From Saprospiraceae bacterium (GTDB lineage: Bacteria; Bacteroidota; Bacteroidia; Chitinophagales; Saprospiraceae): a stretch of DNA of 38,693 nucleotides. The translations under genes and the position numbers were made by a program. How positions within the stretch are numbered: position 1 is the first letter of the stretch; each line of letters begins with the position of its first letter. The notes beneath the pieces were generated by a model. It ran no database searches. It worked only from the letters and a program-made list of their open reading frames with translations, and was not told where the DNA came from. Location of the stretch: the NCBI GenBank assembly GCA_020629255.1, contig JAHDDR010000016.1, positions 1 through 38,693 on the forward strand, in the 5' to 3' direction. Below are positions 16,161 through 24,628 of this stretch, one piece after another.

Positions 16161-18695
16161 TTATTCCGGTTCGAATCCTAAAATGATATTGAATCTTCCG
16201 TATTCTGTCCATTTGGCTCCGGGGGCCAATGTTTCGCCTTTATCAAATCCGAATCCGTAATCAAATCCTAACATACCAAACATCGGCAGGAATACACGTA
16301 CACCCAACCCTGCGGATCGTTTCATGTTTAATGGATTGTAATCCTTCAGGCTATCCCAAACATTTCCTCCATCGAAAAACCCTAATACATAAATGGTTGA
16401 ACTTGGGTTCAAGGATAAAGGATAACGCAATTCTACAGATAGTTTATTAAACACGGAGGCTCCTTGATCATTGGCTGCCAAGTCTGTTGTATCATATCCT
16501 CTTAATGACAAGATATCACGACCTGCAATACCTGTAAATTGATTGGAAAGACCATCTCCTCCTAATTCGTAACGCTCGAAAGGAGTTATACCCAACTCTT
16601 TGTTATAATATCCGAGTACTCCAAATTTACCGCCTAATTTCAAGGTTAGTTTTCCTACAATTTTAGAATACCATTCTACATCGAACCGCCATTTATGGTA
16701 TTCCGACCATCTGAGGTTCCTTGTTGCCCAATCCCTTTTTTCATCATCTGTGGTGAGTGCATCATAATCATCTACATCTCTAAATAAAGAATAAGGTAAG
16801 GTAAATGAACCAGACAAAGAAACCCTTGCTCCGTGTGTCGGGAAAATCGGATTATTGATTGAGTTACGAGCTATCGTTTGCTTAAAGACCAAATTGTTAT
16901 ATCTACCGCTTAAAACAAAAGTACCATCCTTCAATGCAAAGGCTCCTCTTGTCCAATTATTCAATTTGTAGCTTTGGAGACTCATGGTAGTTTGTGAAAT
17001 GAAGTAATCATCCGGGATTTGTAGACGGGTGCCCAATCCGACGGATGCCCCAATGATAGCTAAACTTTGGAATGTGGAAGTACCCCGATCTCCCCCAGAA
17101 GTCAGCAAGGAGTAGAAAACAGACGTGGTAAATGAATTGGGTTTCTTACCACCCAACCATGGCTCGGTGAATGAAAAATTATAGGACTGATAAAATCGTC
17201 CGTTGGTTTGTGCCCGAAGAGACAATTTTTGTCCGTCTCCTTGGGGCAAGGGCGTCCATGCTCCTTTCTTGAACATATTCCTCAATGAAAAATTATTGAA
17301 TGTTACACCTAGCGTTCCGATTACTCCTCGACCAGCTCCCCCCCATCCGGCAGAGAGTTCCAATTGATCCGATGACTTTTCTTCTACGGTATATTCTATA
17401 TCCACTGTCCCTCTTTCCAAATTGGGCACTGGGTTCACTCCCAGAGTTTCGGGGTTGAAAAACCCTAAATTGACAATTTCCCTTTGGGAACGAATAATAT
17501 CCGAACGACTGAATTTTTGTCCGGGACGAGTTCTTAGCTCTCTTCGGATTACATGCTCGTGCGTTCTGTCATTTCCTACAATAATAATCTTATCTATGGT
17601 TGCTTGTGGTCCTTCAAAAATTCGGATTTCCAAATCGATCGAATCTCCATCAACAGATTTTTCTATGGGGTCTACTCGGAAAAACAAATATCCATTATCC
17701 ATATACAGGGAACTGATATCCCTTCCATCTTGTGCGAAATTAAGACGGGTATCCAAAAGTTCTTGGTTATATACGTCTCCTGGTTTGATGTCCATCACTT
17801 CCGACAAGGTTTCGCTGGAATAAATGGAATTTCCTTTGAATACTATATCTCTAAAGAAATATTGCTGCCCTTCGGAAATATTGAGTTGCATCATCAGATT
17901 TCCTGAATCGGCATCTCTCCAAATGCTATCTTTTTTGATAATGGCATCCCGATAGCCGATCGTATTGTAGTAATTGATGATATTCCTTTTGTCGGTTTCG
18001 TATTCTGGCTTGATTAATTTGGATGGAGTGAAAAGTTTTCTTTTCCGTTTGGTCTCCTTCATCACCTTCCTCAACTTCTTGGATTTGGTATTTTCATTGC
18101 CGACAAAAACGATATCCTGTATTTTAATCTTTTTGCCTTTGTCTACTCTTAGTTCGAGCTTTATGCCATTTTCAAGGTTTTCATCTTTCAATTCTTTGAC
18201 TTCTGCCTCTGCATCTAAGAACCCTTTTTCTACATAATATTGTTCTATTGTGTTTTTCACATTCTGCTTGGCAGCATCGGTAACAATACCTCCCTTCAAC
18301 AAAAATGGTCGAACTCTTCCCTTGAGATCATCTACTTGCCCTTTTTTGATATCGAAAAAATCGTAACGAGTAAGCCTGGCCTTTTCAACGACTTTAATTA
18401 ATAAGATAACCACATCTCCTACATTTTGCTCCATTAGAATTTGGACATCCTCATAGAGTTGTAAATCCCAAAGAGATTTTATGGCTCGTTGGATCTCTCC
18501 TCCTGGCACGCGGATTTTATCTCCTACCCGAAATCCAGAAACAGCAATAACAGAGTTTTCATCTGTAAATTCTGTTCCTTCTACTTTGATATTCCCTATT
18601 TCATATTGCTTGAAGTTTCCCATTCCCGGTTGTGCATATTGCAATGTTGGCAATAAGAACATGACACTTAAAAGTAGCAATTGAATAATTCTCAT
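16161..18695 (-). CDS. bamA: Outer-membrane protein assembly factor BamA (Omp85)
   Basis: The central component of the BAM machine, which folds beta-barrel proteins into the outer membrane. The 844-residue protein has a signal peptide (MRIIQLLLLSVMFLLP..., cleavage near QYAQ), five POTRA repeats (about 30-435, recognisable from recurring GN and EG beta-turns such as IKVEGTEFTD, IVFVGNENTK, IVFKGNSIYS and IIVGNDRTHE) and a 16-strand barrel (about 445-844). The conserved loop-6 RGY (732-734, in LSLRGYDT) is intact. The chain ends GFEPE, with no terminal aromatic residue as in E. coli BamA. Neighbours are uppS upstream (89 bp) and two OmpH/Skp genes downstream, an envelope biogenesis cluster. 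Confidence 0.97.
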   Translation of the reverse strand: MRIIQLLLLSVMFLLPTLQYAQPGMGNFKQYEIGNIKVEGTEFTDENSVIAVSGFRVGDKIRVPGGEIQRAIKSLWDLQLYEDVQILMEQNVGDVVILLIKVVEKARLTRYDFFDIKKGQVDDLKGRVRPFLLKGGIVTDAAKQNVKNTIEQYYVEKGFLDAEAEVKELKDENLENGIKLELRVDKGKKIKIQDIVFVGNENTKSKKLRKVMKETKRKRKLFTPSKLIKPEYETDKRNIINYYNTIGYRDAIIKKDSIWRDADSGNLMMQLNISEGQQYFFRDIVFKGNSIYSSETLSEVMDIKPGDVYNQELLDTRLNFAQDGRDISSLYMDNGYLFFRVDPIEKSVDGDSIDLEIRIFEGPQATIDKIIIVGNDRTHEHVIRRELRTRPGQKFSRSDIIRSQREIVNLGFFNPETLGVNPVPNLERGTVDIEYTVEEKSSDQLELSAGWGGAGRGVIGTLGVTFNNFSLRNMFKKGAWTPLPQGDGQKLSLRAQTNGRFYQSYNFSFTEPWLGGKKPNSFTTSVFYSLLTSGGDRGTSTFQSLAIIGASVGLGTRLQIPDDYFISQTTMSLQSYKLNNWTRGAFALKDGTFVLSGRYNNLVFKQTIARNSINNPIFPTHGARVSLSGSFTLPYSLFRDVDDYDALTTDDEKRDWATRNLRWSEYHKWRFDVEWYSKIVGKLTLKLGGKFGVLGYYNKELGITPFERYELGGDGLSNQFTGIAGRDILSLRGYDTTDLAANDQGASVFNKLSVELRYPLSLNPSSTIYVLGFFDGGNVWDSLKDYNPLNMKRSAGLGVRVFLPMFGMLGFDYGFGFDKGETLAPGAKWTEYGRFNIILGFEPE

Positions 18696-18706
18696 TCTAA
18701 TCCTGA

Positions 18707-18740
18707 TTTTCCTCCTAAGAGCTTTTGGCTCTTCCTCCTA
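18707..18740 (-). repeat. Hairpin flanked by duplicated AGGAGGAA in the bamA leader
   Basis: On the minus strand the uppS-bamA gap reads AGGAGGAAGAGC, CAAAA, GCTCTTAGGAGGAAAAT. The AAGAGC/GCTCTT stem is 6 bp with a 5-nt loop, and an AGGAGGAA copy stands on each side. This strong Shine-Dalgarno-like purine motif is unusual in this window. The copy nearer the ATG is about 12 nt before it. Confidence 0.5.
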
Positions 18741-18784
18741 TTTCCCTTGTAGGCAGATAGGTTGGCAGTTCTTTAATGATGTTG

Positions 18785-19537
18785 TTAATCTGTGTTCATT
18801 ATCTGATCACTGGTTTTGCCAAAACGTCTTTCCCTATTTTGGTAATCAATGATAGCTTGATATAAATGTTGTCTTCTGAATTCTGGCCAAAAAATGGGCA
18901 AAAATGCCAATTCTGCATAAGCAATCTGCCATAATAGAAAATTACTGATGCGTTGTTCCCCACTTGTCCGAATCAATAATTCGGGATGGGGTATACCTTT
19001 AGTACTTAATGCAGCATCAAAGGTTGCTTCCGAAATGTCTTCTGGTTTTATTTTGCCCTCGACAGCATCTTGAGCCAAATTTCGGACAGCCTTCATAATT
19101 TCCCATTTGGCACTGTAATTCAATGCCAAGACCAAGGTCATTCTTGTGTTATTTTTTGTGCTTTCTATTCCTTCTAATAATGCTTTATGGCTTTTGGCCG
19201 GTAATTTTTCCAAATCACCAATCGCCATCAATCGAATATTGTTTTTATTCATAGTGGCGATTTCCTTTCTAATGGTTTGTACCAAAAGGGTCATCAAAGC
19301 ATTGACTTCGGCCGCAGGTCTTCCCCAGTTTTCTGTAGAGAAAGCGTAAAGAGTCATATATTCTACACCTAATTCGGCTGCTGCCTCGGTAGCTTCCCTT
19401 ACCGATTGTACCCCATTCCGATGACCGAAGACACGAGGTTGCCCATGTTTTTTTGCCCAACGACCATTGCCATCCATGATAACAGCAATGTGTTTTGGTA
19501 ACTTCTGTAAGTCAATTTGAGCCTTCAAATCCTCCAT
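18785..19537 (-). CDS. uppS: Isoprenyl transferase (undecaprenyl diphosphate synthase)
   Basis: This cis-prenyltransferase condenses isopentenyl diphosphate units onto farnesyl diphosphate to give the C55 carrier for peptidoglycan and O-glycan synthesis. The 250-residue length is typical. Motifs: HIAVIMDGNGRWA (16-28) with catalytic Asp22, HRNGVQSVRE (about 38-47), LYAFSTENWGRP (about 63-74) and the C-terminal LLIRTSGEQRISNFLLWQ followed by the AELAFLPIFWPEF box. It is the first gene of uppS-bamA-ompH-ompH, with a good -7 element 39 bp upstream. Confidence 0.97.
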   Translation of the reverse strand: MEDLKAQIDLQKLPKHIAVIMDGNGRWAKKHGQPRVFGHRNGVQSVREATEAAAELGVEYMTLYAFSTENWGRPAAEVNALMTLLVQTIRKEIATMNKNNIRLMAIGDLEKLPAKSHKALLEGIESTKNNTRMTLVLALNYSAKWEIMKAVRNLAQDAVEGKIKPEDISEATFDAALSTKGIPHPELLIRTSGEQRISNFLLWQIAYAELAFLPIFWPEFRRQHLYQAIIDYQNRERRFGKTSDQIMNTD

Positions 19538-19575
19538 TTAGCAACAAAAATTCATTAGGTTTAGCCAAAGTGGTG

Positions 19576-19583
19576 CAAAAATA
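19576..19583 (-). promoter_or_regulatory. Predicted promoter (-7 element) for uppS-bamA-ompH-ompH
   Basis: The minus strand reads TATTTTTG, an exact TAnnTTTG match, with a TTTA about 20 bp further upstream as a possible -33 box. Confidence 0.6.
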
Positions 19584-19631
19584 CTAAAAAGGTATGAGTA
19601 AACGGCAGGTAATTTCAGCAATAACAAAGGT

Positions 19632-20855
19632 TTAAAGGTTTGAGGTAAGGAGTAAATCCAAACTGGTGACTTTTATTTGGAATTTTTCACCCAAATAATC
19701 ATTGGTTAGGCATCCTTTATAGGCGTAAACTCCATGCCGGAGCCCCGTGTGTTCGTAGATGAGACTTTCGATGCTTCCGGTTCCTTCTGCTTCTAACAAA
19801 ATGGGGGTAAGAATATTGCTTACTGCCATTGAAGCGGTTTGTGATATTCGGGAGGCAATATTGGGAACACAATAGTGGATGACTCCATACTCTCTAAAAG
19901 TAGGTTTTTCATGACTGGTTACTCTAGAAGTTGCAAAACATCCTCCTTGATCTATACTTACATCCATGATTACCGAGCCTGCTTTCATTTTAGAGACCAT
20001 GTCTTCGCTGACTACCACCGGTGCCCGACCAGTAGACGAGTGGATGGCTCCTATCGCCACATCTGCATCGCTTAATTCTTTTTCTAAGGCGTATGAATTG
20101 ATCGATGATGTATAAAGCCTCCGCCCCAACAGGTGTTGGAGTCTCATCATTTTATGGATATTGTTATCAAAAATCCGAACATCGGCACCTAAACCCAAAG
20201 CAGTGCGGGTAGCGTATTCCGCCACTACACCTGCGCCTAAAATTACAACTTTACAAGGAGGCACGCCAGTAATCCCCCCTAGCAAAATTCCTTGTCCTCC
20301 ACTGGTATTGCTTAATAACTCTGCCGCAGTAAGCATGGCAGAAATACCTGCCATTTCGCTGATAATCCTTACAAAGGGAAAGGAGCCTACTTGATCTTTG
20401 ATGTATTCCCAGGCTAGGGCAATGACCCTCTTTTGTTTGAGTTTCATCAAGTATTCGGGCGTAATGGTAGGTAGATGTATCGGGCTAATAATAATTTGAT
20501 TGGGCTTGAAATATTCCAATTCTTCAAGCGAAGGGGGTGCTACTTTTATAATGACATCTGCTTCGAATACTTTTTCCGGGTCGTAAGCAATGTCTGCACC
20601 CGCTTCGGAATATTCTTGATCGGCATAGTTGGATTTTTCGCCCGCTCCTTTTTCTATGACCACCCGATGTCCATGACCTACCAATGTAGCTACCGACGCA
20701 GGTACTAATGCAATTCTATTTTCTTGGAAGAATGTCTCTTTTGGTATTCCAATATAAAGTTGCTTTTTCTTCCTAGACACCGCCAATACTTCTTCTTGTG
20801 GCTGTAATTGGCTTTCTGTGAATATATTTGAATAGCTATATCGTTTATGTCCCAT
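19632..20855 (-). CDS. ald: Alanine dehydrogenase
   Basis: NAD-dependent alanine dehydrogenase interconverts L-alanine and pyruvate plus ammonia. The 407-residue protein belongs to the AlaDH/PNT superfamily: the N-terminal IGIPKE motif followed by RIALVPASV, His127 in SPIHLPT at the position of the catalytic histidine, the Rossmann glycine motif VVILGAGVV (G207 onward), and the C-terminal YCVPNIASRISQTASMAVSN block. The 34-residue N-terminal extension with LQPQEEVLAVSRKKKQLYIG is a pattern I associate with Bacteroidota members. A distant possibility is a transhydrogenase alpha-like or lysine-pathway enzyme. No obvious promoter or terminator surrounds it; tsaE lies 114 bp upstream on the same strand. 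Confidence 0.88.
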   Translation of the reverse strand: MGHKRYSYSNIFTESQLQPQEEVLAVSRKKKQLYIGIPKETFFQENRIALVPASVATLVGHGHRVVIEKGAGEKSNYADQEYSEAGADIAYDPEKVFEADVIIKVAPPSLEELEYFKPNQIIISPIHLPTITPEYLMKLKQKRVIALAWEYIKDQVGSFPFVRIISEMAGISAMLTAAELLSNTSGGQGILLGGITGVPPCKVVILGAGVVAEYATRTALGLGADVRIFDNNIHKMMRLQHLLGRRLYTSSINSYALEKELSDADVAIGAIHSSTGRAPVVVSEDMVSKMKAGSVIMDVSIDQGGCFATSRVTSHEKPTFREYGVIHYCVPNIASRISQTASMAVSNILTPILLEAEGTGSIESLIYEHTGLRHGVYAYKGCLTNDYLGEKFQIKVTSLDLLLTSNL

Positions 20856-20969
20856 TACAATGGATTACTTAACAGAAAAGAATTGGATATTTTTCCTAAT
20901 TCATAGATTTAAAGCCAATTGGATGGCTCCATCCTCTTTTATTTTTTTATTAGCAGAGGTATCAAGTCA

Positions 20970-21392
20970 TTACAAAAATAACATTTTCCTTGTCGATTCG
21001 TCTATATTTTCGATATGAATCCTGATTGTGTTTTCGGGAAGGAGATAGTCTACGACTTGGGGCCACTCTACAAATGCAAGGTGGTTACTATATAAATAGT
21101 CCTCTATGCCAATATTCTCTGCTTCGTTACCGTCTTCTAAACGGTATAAATCGAGGTGGTAAATTGTGCTATTATTTTTTGTTCTATACTCATTGATAAT
21201 GGAAAAAGTTGGGCTGCTTACCACATCTTCTACCTCTAATATTTCGCAAATCGCTTTTATTAAGGTGGTTTTGCCGGCTCCCAAATCACCCGTAAGGGCA
21301 TATAATTTATCATCTCCGAAAGAGGTTATTATTTTTTTTGCCACTTCCCCTACTTGTTCCAACGTATATATTATTGGTTCTTTTGGTTTCAT
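20970..21392 (-). CDS. tsaE: tRNA threonylcarbamoyladenosine biosynthesis ATPase TsaE
   Basis: TsaE is the ATPase that works with TsaB and TsaD to make N6-threonylcarbamoyladenosine at position 37 of tRNAs that read ANN codons. The 140-residue length fits. The P-loop is GDLGAGKTT (35-43, Lys41), and switch-type residues follow in SSPTFSIINEY and the DLYRLE box, with a C-terminal FVEWPQ motif (about 108-113), all YjeE/TsaE hallmarks. tsaB and tsaD are not in the window. Upstream is a 269-bp gap shared with a divergent lipoprotein gene. Confidence 0.95.
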   Translation of the reverse strand: MKPKEPIIYTLEQVGEVAKKIITSFGDDKLYALTGDLGAGKTTLIKAICEILEVEDVVSSPTFSIINEYRTKNNSTIYHLDLYRLEDGNEAENIGIEDYLYSNHLAFVEWPQVVDYLLPENTIRIHIENIDESTRKMLFL

Positions 21393-21576
21393 CCGTCATT
21401 TTTTATTAATGAACAGTTTTGAATTCTTAACGTATTTCTTGCTTTGTTTCTGCTAAAAGTCCCAAGGCCGAAAGCAGTTAGTACATCTTTTTCTAATCCT
21501 TAGCTTACTTATTGTTTAATGGGATAAAAATATTCATTATTTAAGAGTATGGACATCAAAATCAAAAAATAGTTTT

Positions 21577-21584
21577 CATTTTTG
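21577..21584 (+). promoter_or_regulatory. Possible promoter for the lipoprotein at 21662
   Basis: CATTTTTG differs from TAnnTTTG only in the first base and lies about 78 bp before the ATG, in the divergent tsaE-lipoprotein gap. Nothing else is recognised in the gap 21393-21661. Confidence 0.35.
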
Positions 21585-21661
21585 CATACGATTTATTAAA
21601 ATGGAATCGTTTGTTGTTCATCCCAAAACCATTTTATTAATCCACTATAAAATTAATACAA

Positions 21662-22648
21662 ATGACAAAGTATCTTTTGTTCCCTCTCCTTTGCCTCGTA
21701 CTCAGTTTTCTTTCTTGTGCTGATGATGAAGATTCAAATGACAATGATAATAACAATCAAAATAATTCGGCACAGCTTAAATTCAAATTTGTGTTTGATG
21801 AGGAGCAAGAAAGACTTAATAACATTGGGCAGCCAGCTCCTATTCCCCAAGGGAATGCAGCACAAACACCTAATTTTAATAGTATGTCTGTTCATTATAT
21901 TGAATTAGCACCCACTGCTTTCACTTTATTGGGAGAAGGAGAAATCGTATACTCTGGAGCGGAAACTACTCAGGGGGGCGACAAAGCAGTCGATTTCAGA
22001 CAAGCGAATATCGGAGCGGAAAACGAGGTGTTCCTTTCTATTCCTCTTAGTGATATTGCTGCTGGAAGTTATGAATGGATTCGGACTTCGGTAACGTATC
22101 AGAATTATGATATTACGTTTAATTTGGTGGGTCCGACTGCTAGTCAATTGGAATTGTGCGACGGTGGATCAACGGGTAGGACCGGCACTGTTGCTTCTAT
22201 ACTGGGTTATAACGTGTATGTATCGGATATCACTCCTAGAGAAGAAACGATGACGGTTAATGCGAATAGAAGGCAAGGCTCTTGGATTTTTGAACGGGAT
22301 GATTTGGGTGATTTATGCGAAGGAGTTTTGCAACAAATGGGACAAGGCAGCAAATTGGTTGATGGTGTAGCCCCGGAAGGTAGCACTACGGTTGTTAATC
22401 CTTTGTTTAATTCGTCTCCTATTCCTGCCGGTTCTTGTGTGGTCACCGGACCTTTTGGCAATAAATTAAATATTATGGGTGATGAGACGGAAGACATTGT
22501 CATTACTTTATCTTATTCTGTGAATAATAGTTTTGAATGGGTAGATAATATCCCAAATGGTGAATTGGATTTCCATATTGATGATCCTGCTAGTTCGGAT
22601 CAAATTGTTGACATGGGTATTCGTGGATTAATTCCTACTTGGGAATAA
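21662..22648 (+). CDS. Putative surface-exposed lipoprotein
   Basis: A 328-residue protein I cannot assign to a named family. The lipobox LSFLSC gives Cys19 as the lipidated residue, directly followed by ADDED and an Asp/Asn-rich linker to about residue 36. Acidic residues right after the cysteine match the lipoprotein export signal described for Bacteroidota surface lipoproteins, so cell-surface display is likely (inference). The mature part is beta-rich with few cysteines, and includes a strand-rich segment around IELAPTAFTLLGEGEIVYSG and a C-terminal ELDFHIDDPASSDQIVDMGIRG. Monocistronic, closed by a strong bidirectional terminator. Confidence 0.8.
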   Translation: MTKYLLFPLLCLVLSFLSCADDEDSNDNDNNNQNNSAQLKFKFVFDEEQERLNNIGQPAPIPQGNAAQTPNFNSMSVHYIELAPTAFTLLGEGEIVYSGAETTQGGDKAVDFRQANIGAENEVFLSIPLSDIAAGSYEWIRTSVTYQNYDITFNLVGPTASQLELCDGGSTGRTGTVASILGYNVYVSDITPREETMTVNANRRQGSWIFERDDLGDLCEGVLQQMGQGSKLVDGVAPEGSTTVVNPLFNSSPIPAGSCVVTGPFGNKLNIMGDETEDIVITLSYSVNNSFEWVDNIPNGELDFHIDDPASSDQIVDMGIRGLIPTWE

Positions 22649-22674
22649 TTTCCATTAGAAAATGTAGAATAAAT

Positions 22675-22709
22675 AAAAAAGGTTCTCCCTAATTTGGAGA
22701 ACCTTTTTT
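22675..22709. terminator. Rho-independent terminator after the lipoprotein gene
   Basis: AAAAAAGGTTCTCC (22675-22688) and GGAGAACCTTTTTT (22696-22709) form a perfect 14-bp symmetric stem with a 7-nt loop and a T-run. It lies between two plus-strand genes; by its symmetry it could act in both directions. Confidence 0.95.
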
Positions 22710-22739
22710 ATTTTTAATCACCATCAAAACCTACATACC

Positions 22740-23207
22740 ATGACTACTCGTTTCGCTTCTTCGGATGACATTGAATTTCTTTTGGATTTATTTTGTGAAT
22801 TGGATGTAAAACATTTAAAACACCTTCCGGAAATCAAAGCTATAACTGCGGATAAAAATTATCGCCGAAATTATTTATTGGAAAACGTAATTCCAGATGA
22901 AAACAAATTACTCGCCATTGTCGAAGACCAAGGTAAAATTATTGGGACAGGAATGGGGATTATCCAAGAAAGAAAAGATCATATTGTTTTTAAAGATTTA
23001 AAATATGGTTTAATTGCCGACTTGGTGGTTTCGAATAAACACAAAAGAAAAGGAGCTGGAAAAATCTTGATGGAATTCTTAGAAAAAGAATTAAAAGAAA
23101 GAGGTTGTTCGCAAATTGAATTAACGGTATATCAATTTAATGAAGAAGCTATGTCTTTTTATGAAAAATTAGGGTACTCTAAAAAGATGGTGAAGTATGT
23201 GAAATAA
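22740..23207 (+). CDS. GNAT family N-acetyltransferase
   Basis: A 155-residue cytoplasmic protein with the GCN5-related acetyltransferase fold. The acetyl-CoA pyrophosphate loop is seen in DLVVSNKHKRKGAGKILMEF (about 96-115, with the KRKGAG turn), followed by the B-motif region IELTVYQFNEEAMSFYEKLGY (about 124-144). The substrate is unknown. It follows the bidirectional terminator by about 30 bp and so has its own transcription start, but I see no consensus promoter in that space. From here to about 27.8 kb the DNA is visibly more AT-rich than the preceding genes. Confidence 0.88.
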   Translation: MTTRFASSDDIEFLLDLFCELDVKHLKHLPEIKAITADKNYRRNYLLENVIPDENKLLAIVEDQGKIIGTGMGIIQERKDHIVFKDLKYGLIADLVVSNKHKRKGAGKILMEFLEKELKERGCSQIELTVYQFNEEAMSFYEKLGYSKKMVKYVK

Positions 23208-23334
23208 AAACAGATTGGCATTGGATGTTATTGCGAAAAATTGATTACATTTATTCTGCCCATCAGAACCCTCCCTTTTCCAAAAGGTACAAACACAAGG
23301 ATTTATCTTTTATCCATGCCATAAAAAATTTATT

Positions 23335-23907
23335 ATGAAAATAAGAAATATTATTTTGTCGTTTATAATTTTCGTTTTTGCTATTGGGAACTTCAGATGT
23401 TGCGAAGAAATTTCTGTGTTATGTGATTTAGTCGTGGATTTATTCCAAACACCGGAACAAATTACCATTGGTCAATCTTTCAATATATTAGCAGATGTTT
23501 TGAATCAAGATTCGGGCGAAAAATGCGATGTAGTGGAACTGGCAAATTCTACTTATAGCCTTGTAGAAGTTTTTTTAGAAAATTCTAATGGCGGCTGGGA
23601 TCTCGCAGGAGCACAAGATTACTTACAAGATGCCCTGGAAGTTTCCGAGCATTTTAATTTAGAAGATTTAATAACAATTAACCAATCCGGCAATTATCGC
23701 TTTGATTTTTACACCGACTCTCCCCAAACCGTTGACGAACGGGATGAAAACAATAATAATGCTTCTGATAATTCGGATGGAAAAACACCCGATATAAAAG
23801 CGGCCATGAGGAAGACCAATAATTATGCTTTCTATTACACCTATGCTGCTCCAACGCCTGACGGAAGGGCGACGATCCAAGACAAACCTATTGTAGAATT
23901 CAAATAA
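23335..23907 (+). CDS. Exported protein with a CARDB-like domain
   Basis: A 190-residue protein with an N-terminal hydrophobic signal (residues about 5-20). The sequence GQSFNILADVLNQDSGEKC resembles the first strands of CARDB adhesion modules, and VDERDENNNNAS (about 137-148) is the characteristic acidic, Asn-rich turn found before the last CARDB strand. The position RCCEEISVLC (about 22-31) is cysteine-rich, so lipidation is possible but not clear. It sits 7 bp ahead of a second protein with the same turn motif, so both are probably one operon. An exported binding role is inferred from the fold only. Confidence 0.7.
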   Translation: MKIRNIILSFIIFVFAIGNFRCCEEISVLCDLVVDLFQTPEQITIGQSFNILADVLNQDSGEKCDVVELANSTYSLVEVFLENSNGGWDLAGAQDYLQDALEVSEHFNLEDLITINQSGNYRFDFYTDSPQTVDERDENNNNASDNSDGKTPDIKAAMRKTNNYAFYYTYAAPTPDGRATIQDKPIVEFK

Positions 23908-23914
23908 AAAAAAC

Positions 23915-24628
23915 ATGCATATTTCGTTACGTTTTTTTTTATTTATTCTAATCGTTTCTTCTTTATACAATTGCGATTTATTTAACCGGGAAGATGTGGA
24001 ACCGGATTTGCGGTTTAAAGAATGGGAAAACATCATTAATCCTTGCTCGGGATATTCAGAGTTTCTCGACACTAGAAATTTGTATTGGGTACCTGTTGCG
24101 GGAACCATCAACAATTGGGTTTTGCTTTATTGGAGAACAGGTCTGAATGGTTATGGTTTTTTTGATTGCTTTGGACAACCTTGGTACATTATTCCGGGCA
24201 GCAATACTACAATAATCAGTTATCGGTATTTTGAAAATTATCAAGAAAATGGAACTTCTGCCGAAACGGCGAATGAACCGGCGGCACAATCATACACTAC
24301 CGTTATTGCCCCCGACGGCACTTCCGAAACTACAGATGGTCCTATCATTACTTTTGGTTCTATGAGTGGCGGGGACGTAGAAGAATTACCTACTACCATT
24401 CATATTTCTCAATATGGAACGTATGTCAATGAATATGTTGCGGATCCTCTACAAGAAATTAAAGAAAGGAACGAATCGAACAATTCATTATTAGATGTCA
24501 ATGTTAATTTCGAAGGGAAAGCCGCAGAAGGTTTTTCTTTTGAAATCATTCCTTTAGCAGGAATAAAAAATATAAAAAAACCTTATGCCATTTATAACAA
24601 TGGTCAAATAGAATGGGTGGATGATTAA
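23915..24628 (+). CDS. Putative lipoprotein with a CARDB-like domain
   Basis: A 237-residue protein with a lipobox-type signal (LYNC, Cys20) and an acidic linker (NREDVEPD). A CARDB-like turn, KERNESNNS, appears near residues 184-192. The rest is beta-rich with many aromatic residues (for example WVPVAGTINNWVLLYWR). It is 7 bp downstream of the similar gene at 23335 and its stop codon overlaps, tail to tail, the stop of the response regulator gene on the other strand (TTAA), leaving no space for a terminator. Function unknown. Confidence 0.72.
   Translation: MHISLRFFLFILIVSSLYNCDLFNREDVEPDLRFKEWENIINPCSGYSEFLDTRNLYWVPVAGTINNWVLLYWRTGLNGYGFFDCFGQPWYIIPGSNTTIISYRYFENYQENGTSAETANEPAAQSYTTVIAPDGTSETTDGPIITFGSMSGGDVEELPTTIHISQYGTYVNEYVADPLQEIKERNESNNSLLDVNVNFEGKAAEGFSFEIIPLAGIKNIKKPYAIYNNGQIEWVDD

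Noticed and set aside
20921-20945. GGATGGCTCCATCC hairpin with a T-rich tail between tsaE and ald
   Set aside because: It is in plus-strand orientation while both flanking genes are on the minus strand, the loop is only 2 nt, and no plus-strand transcript is predicted to end there.
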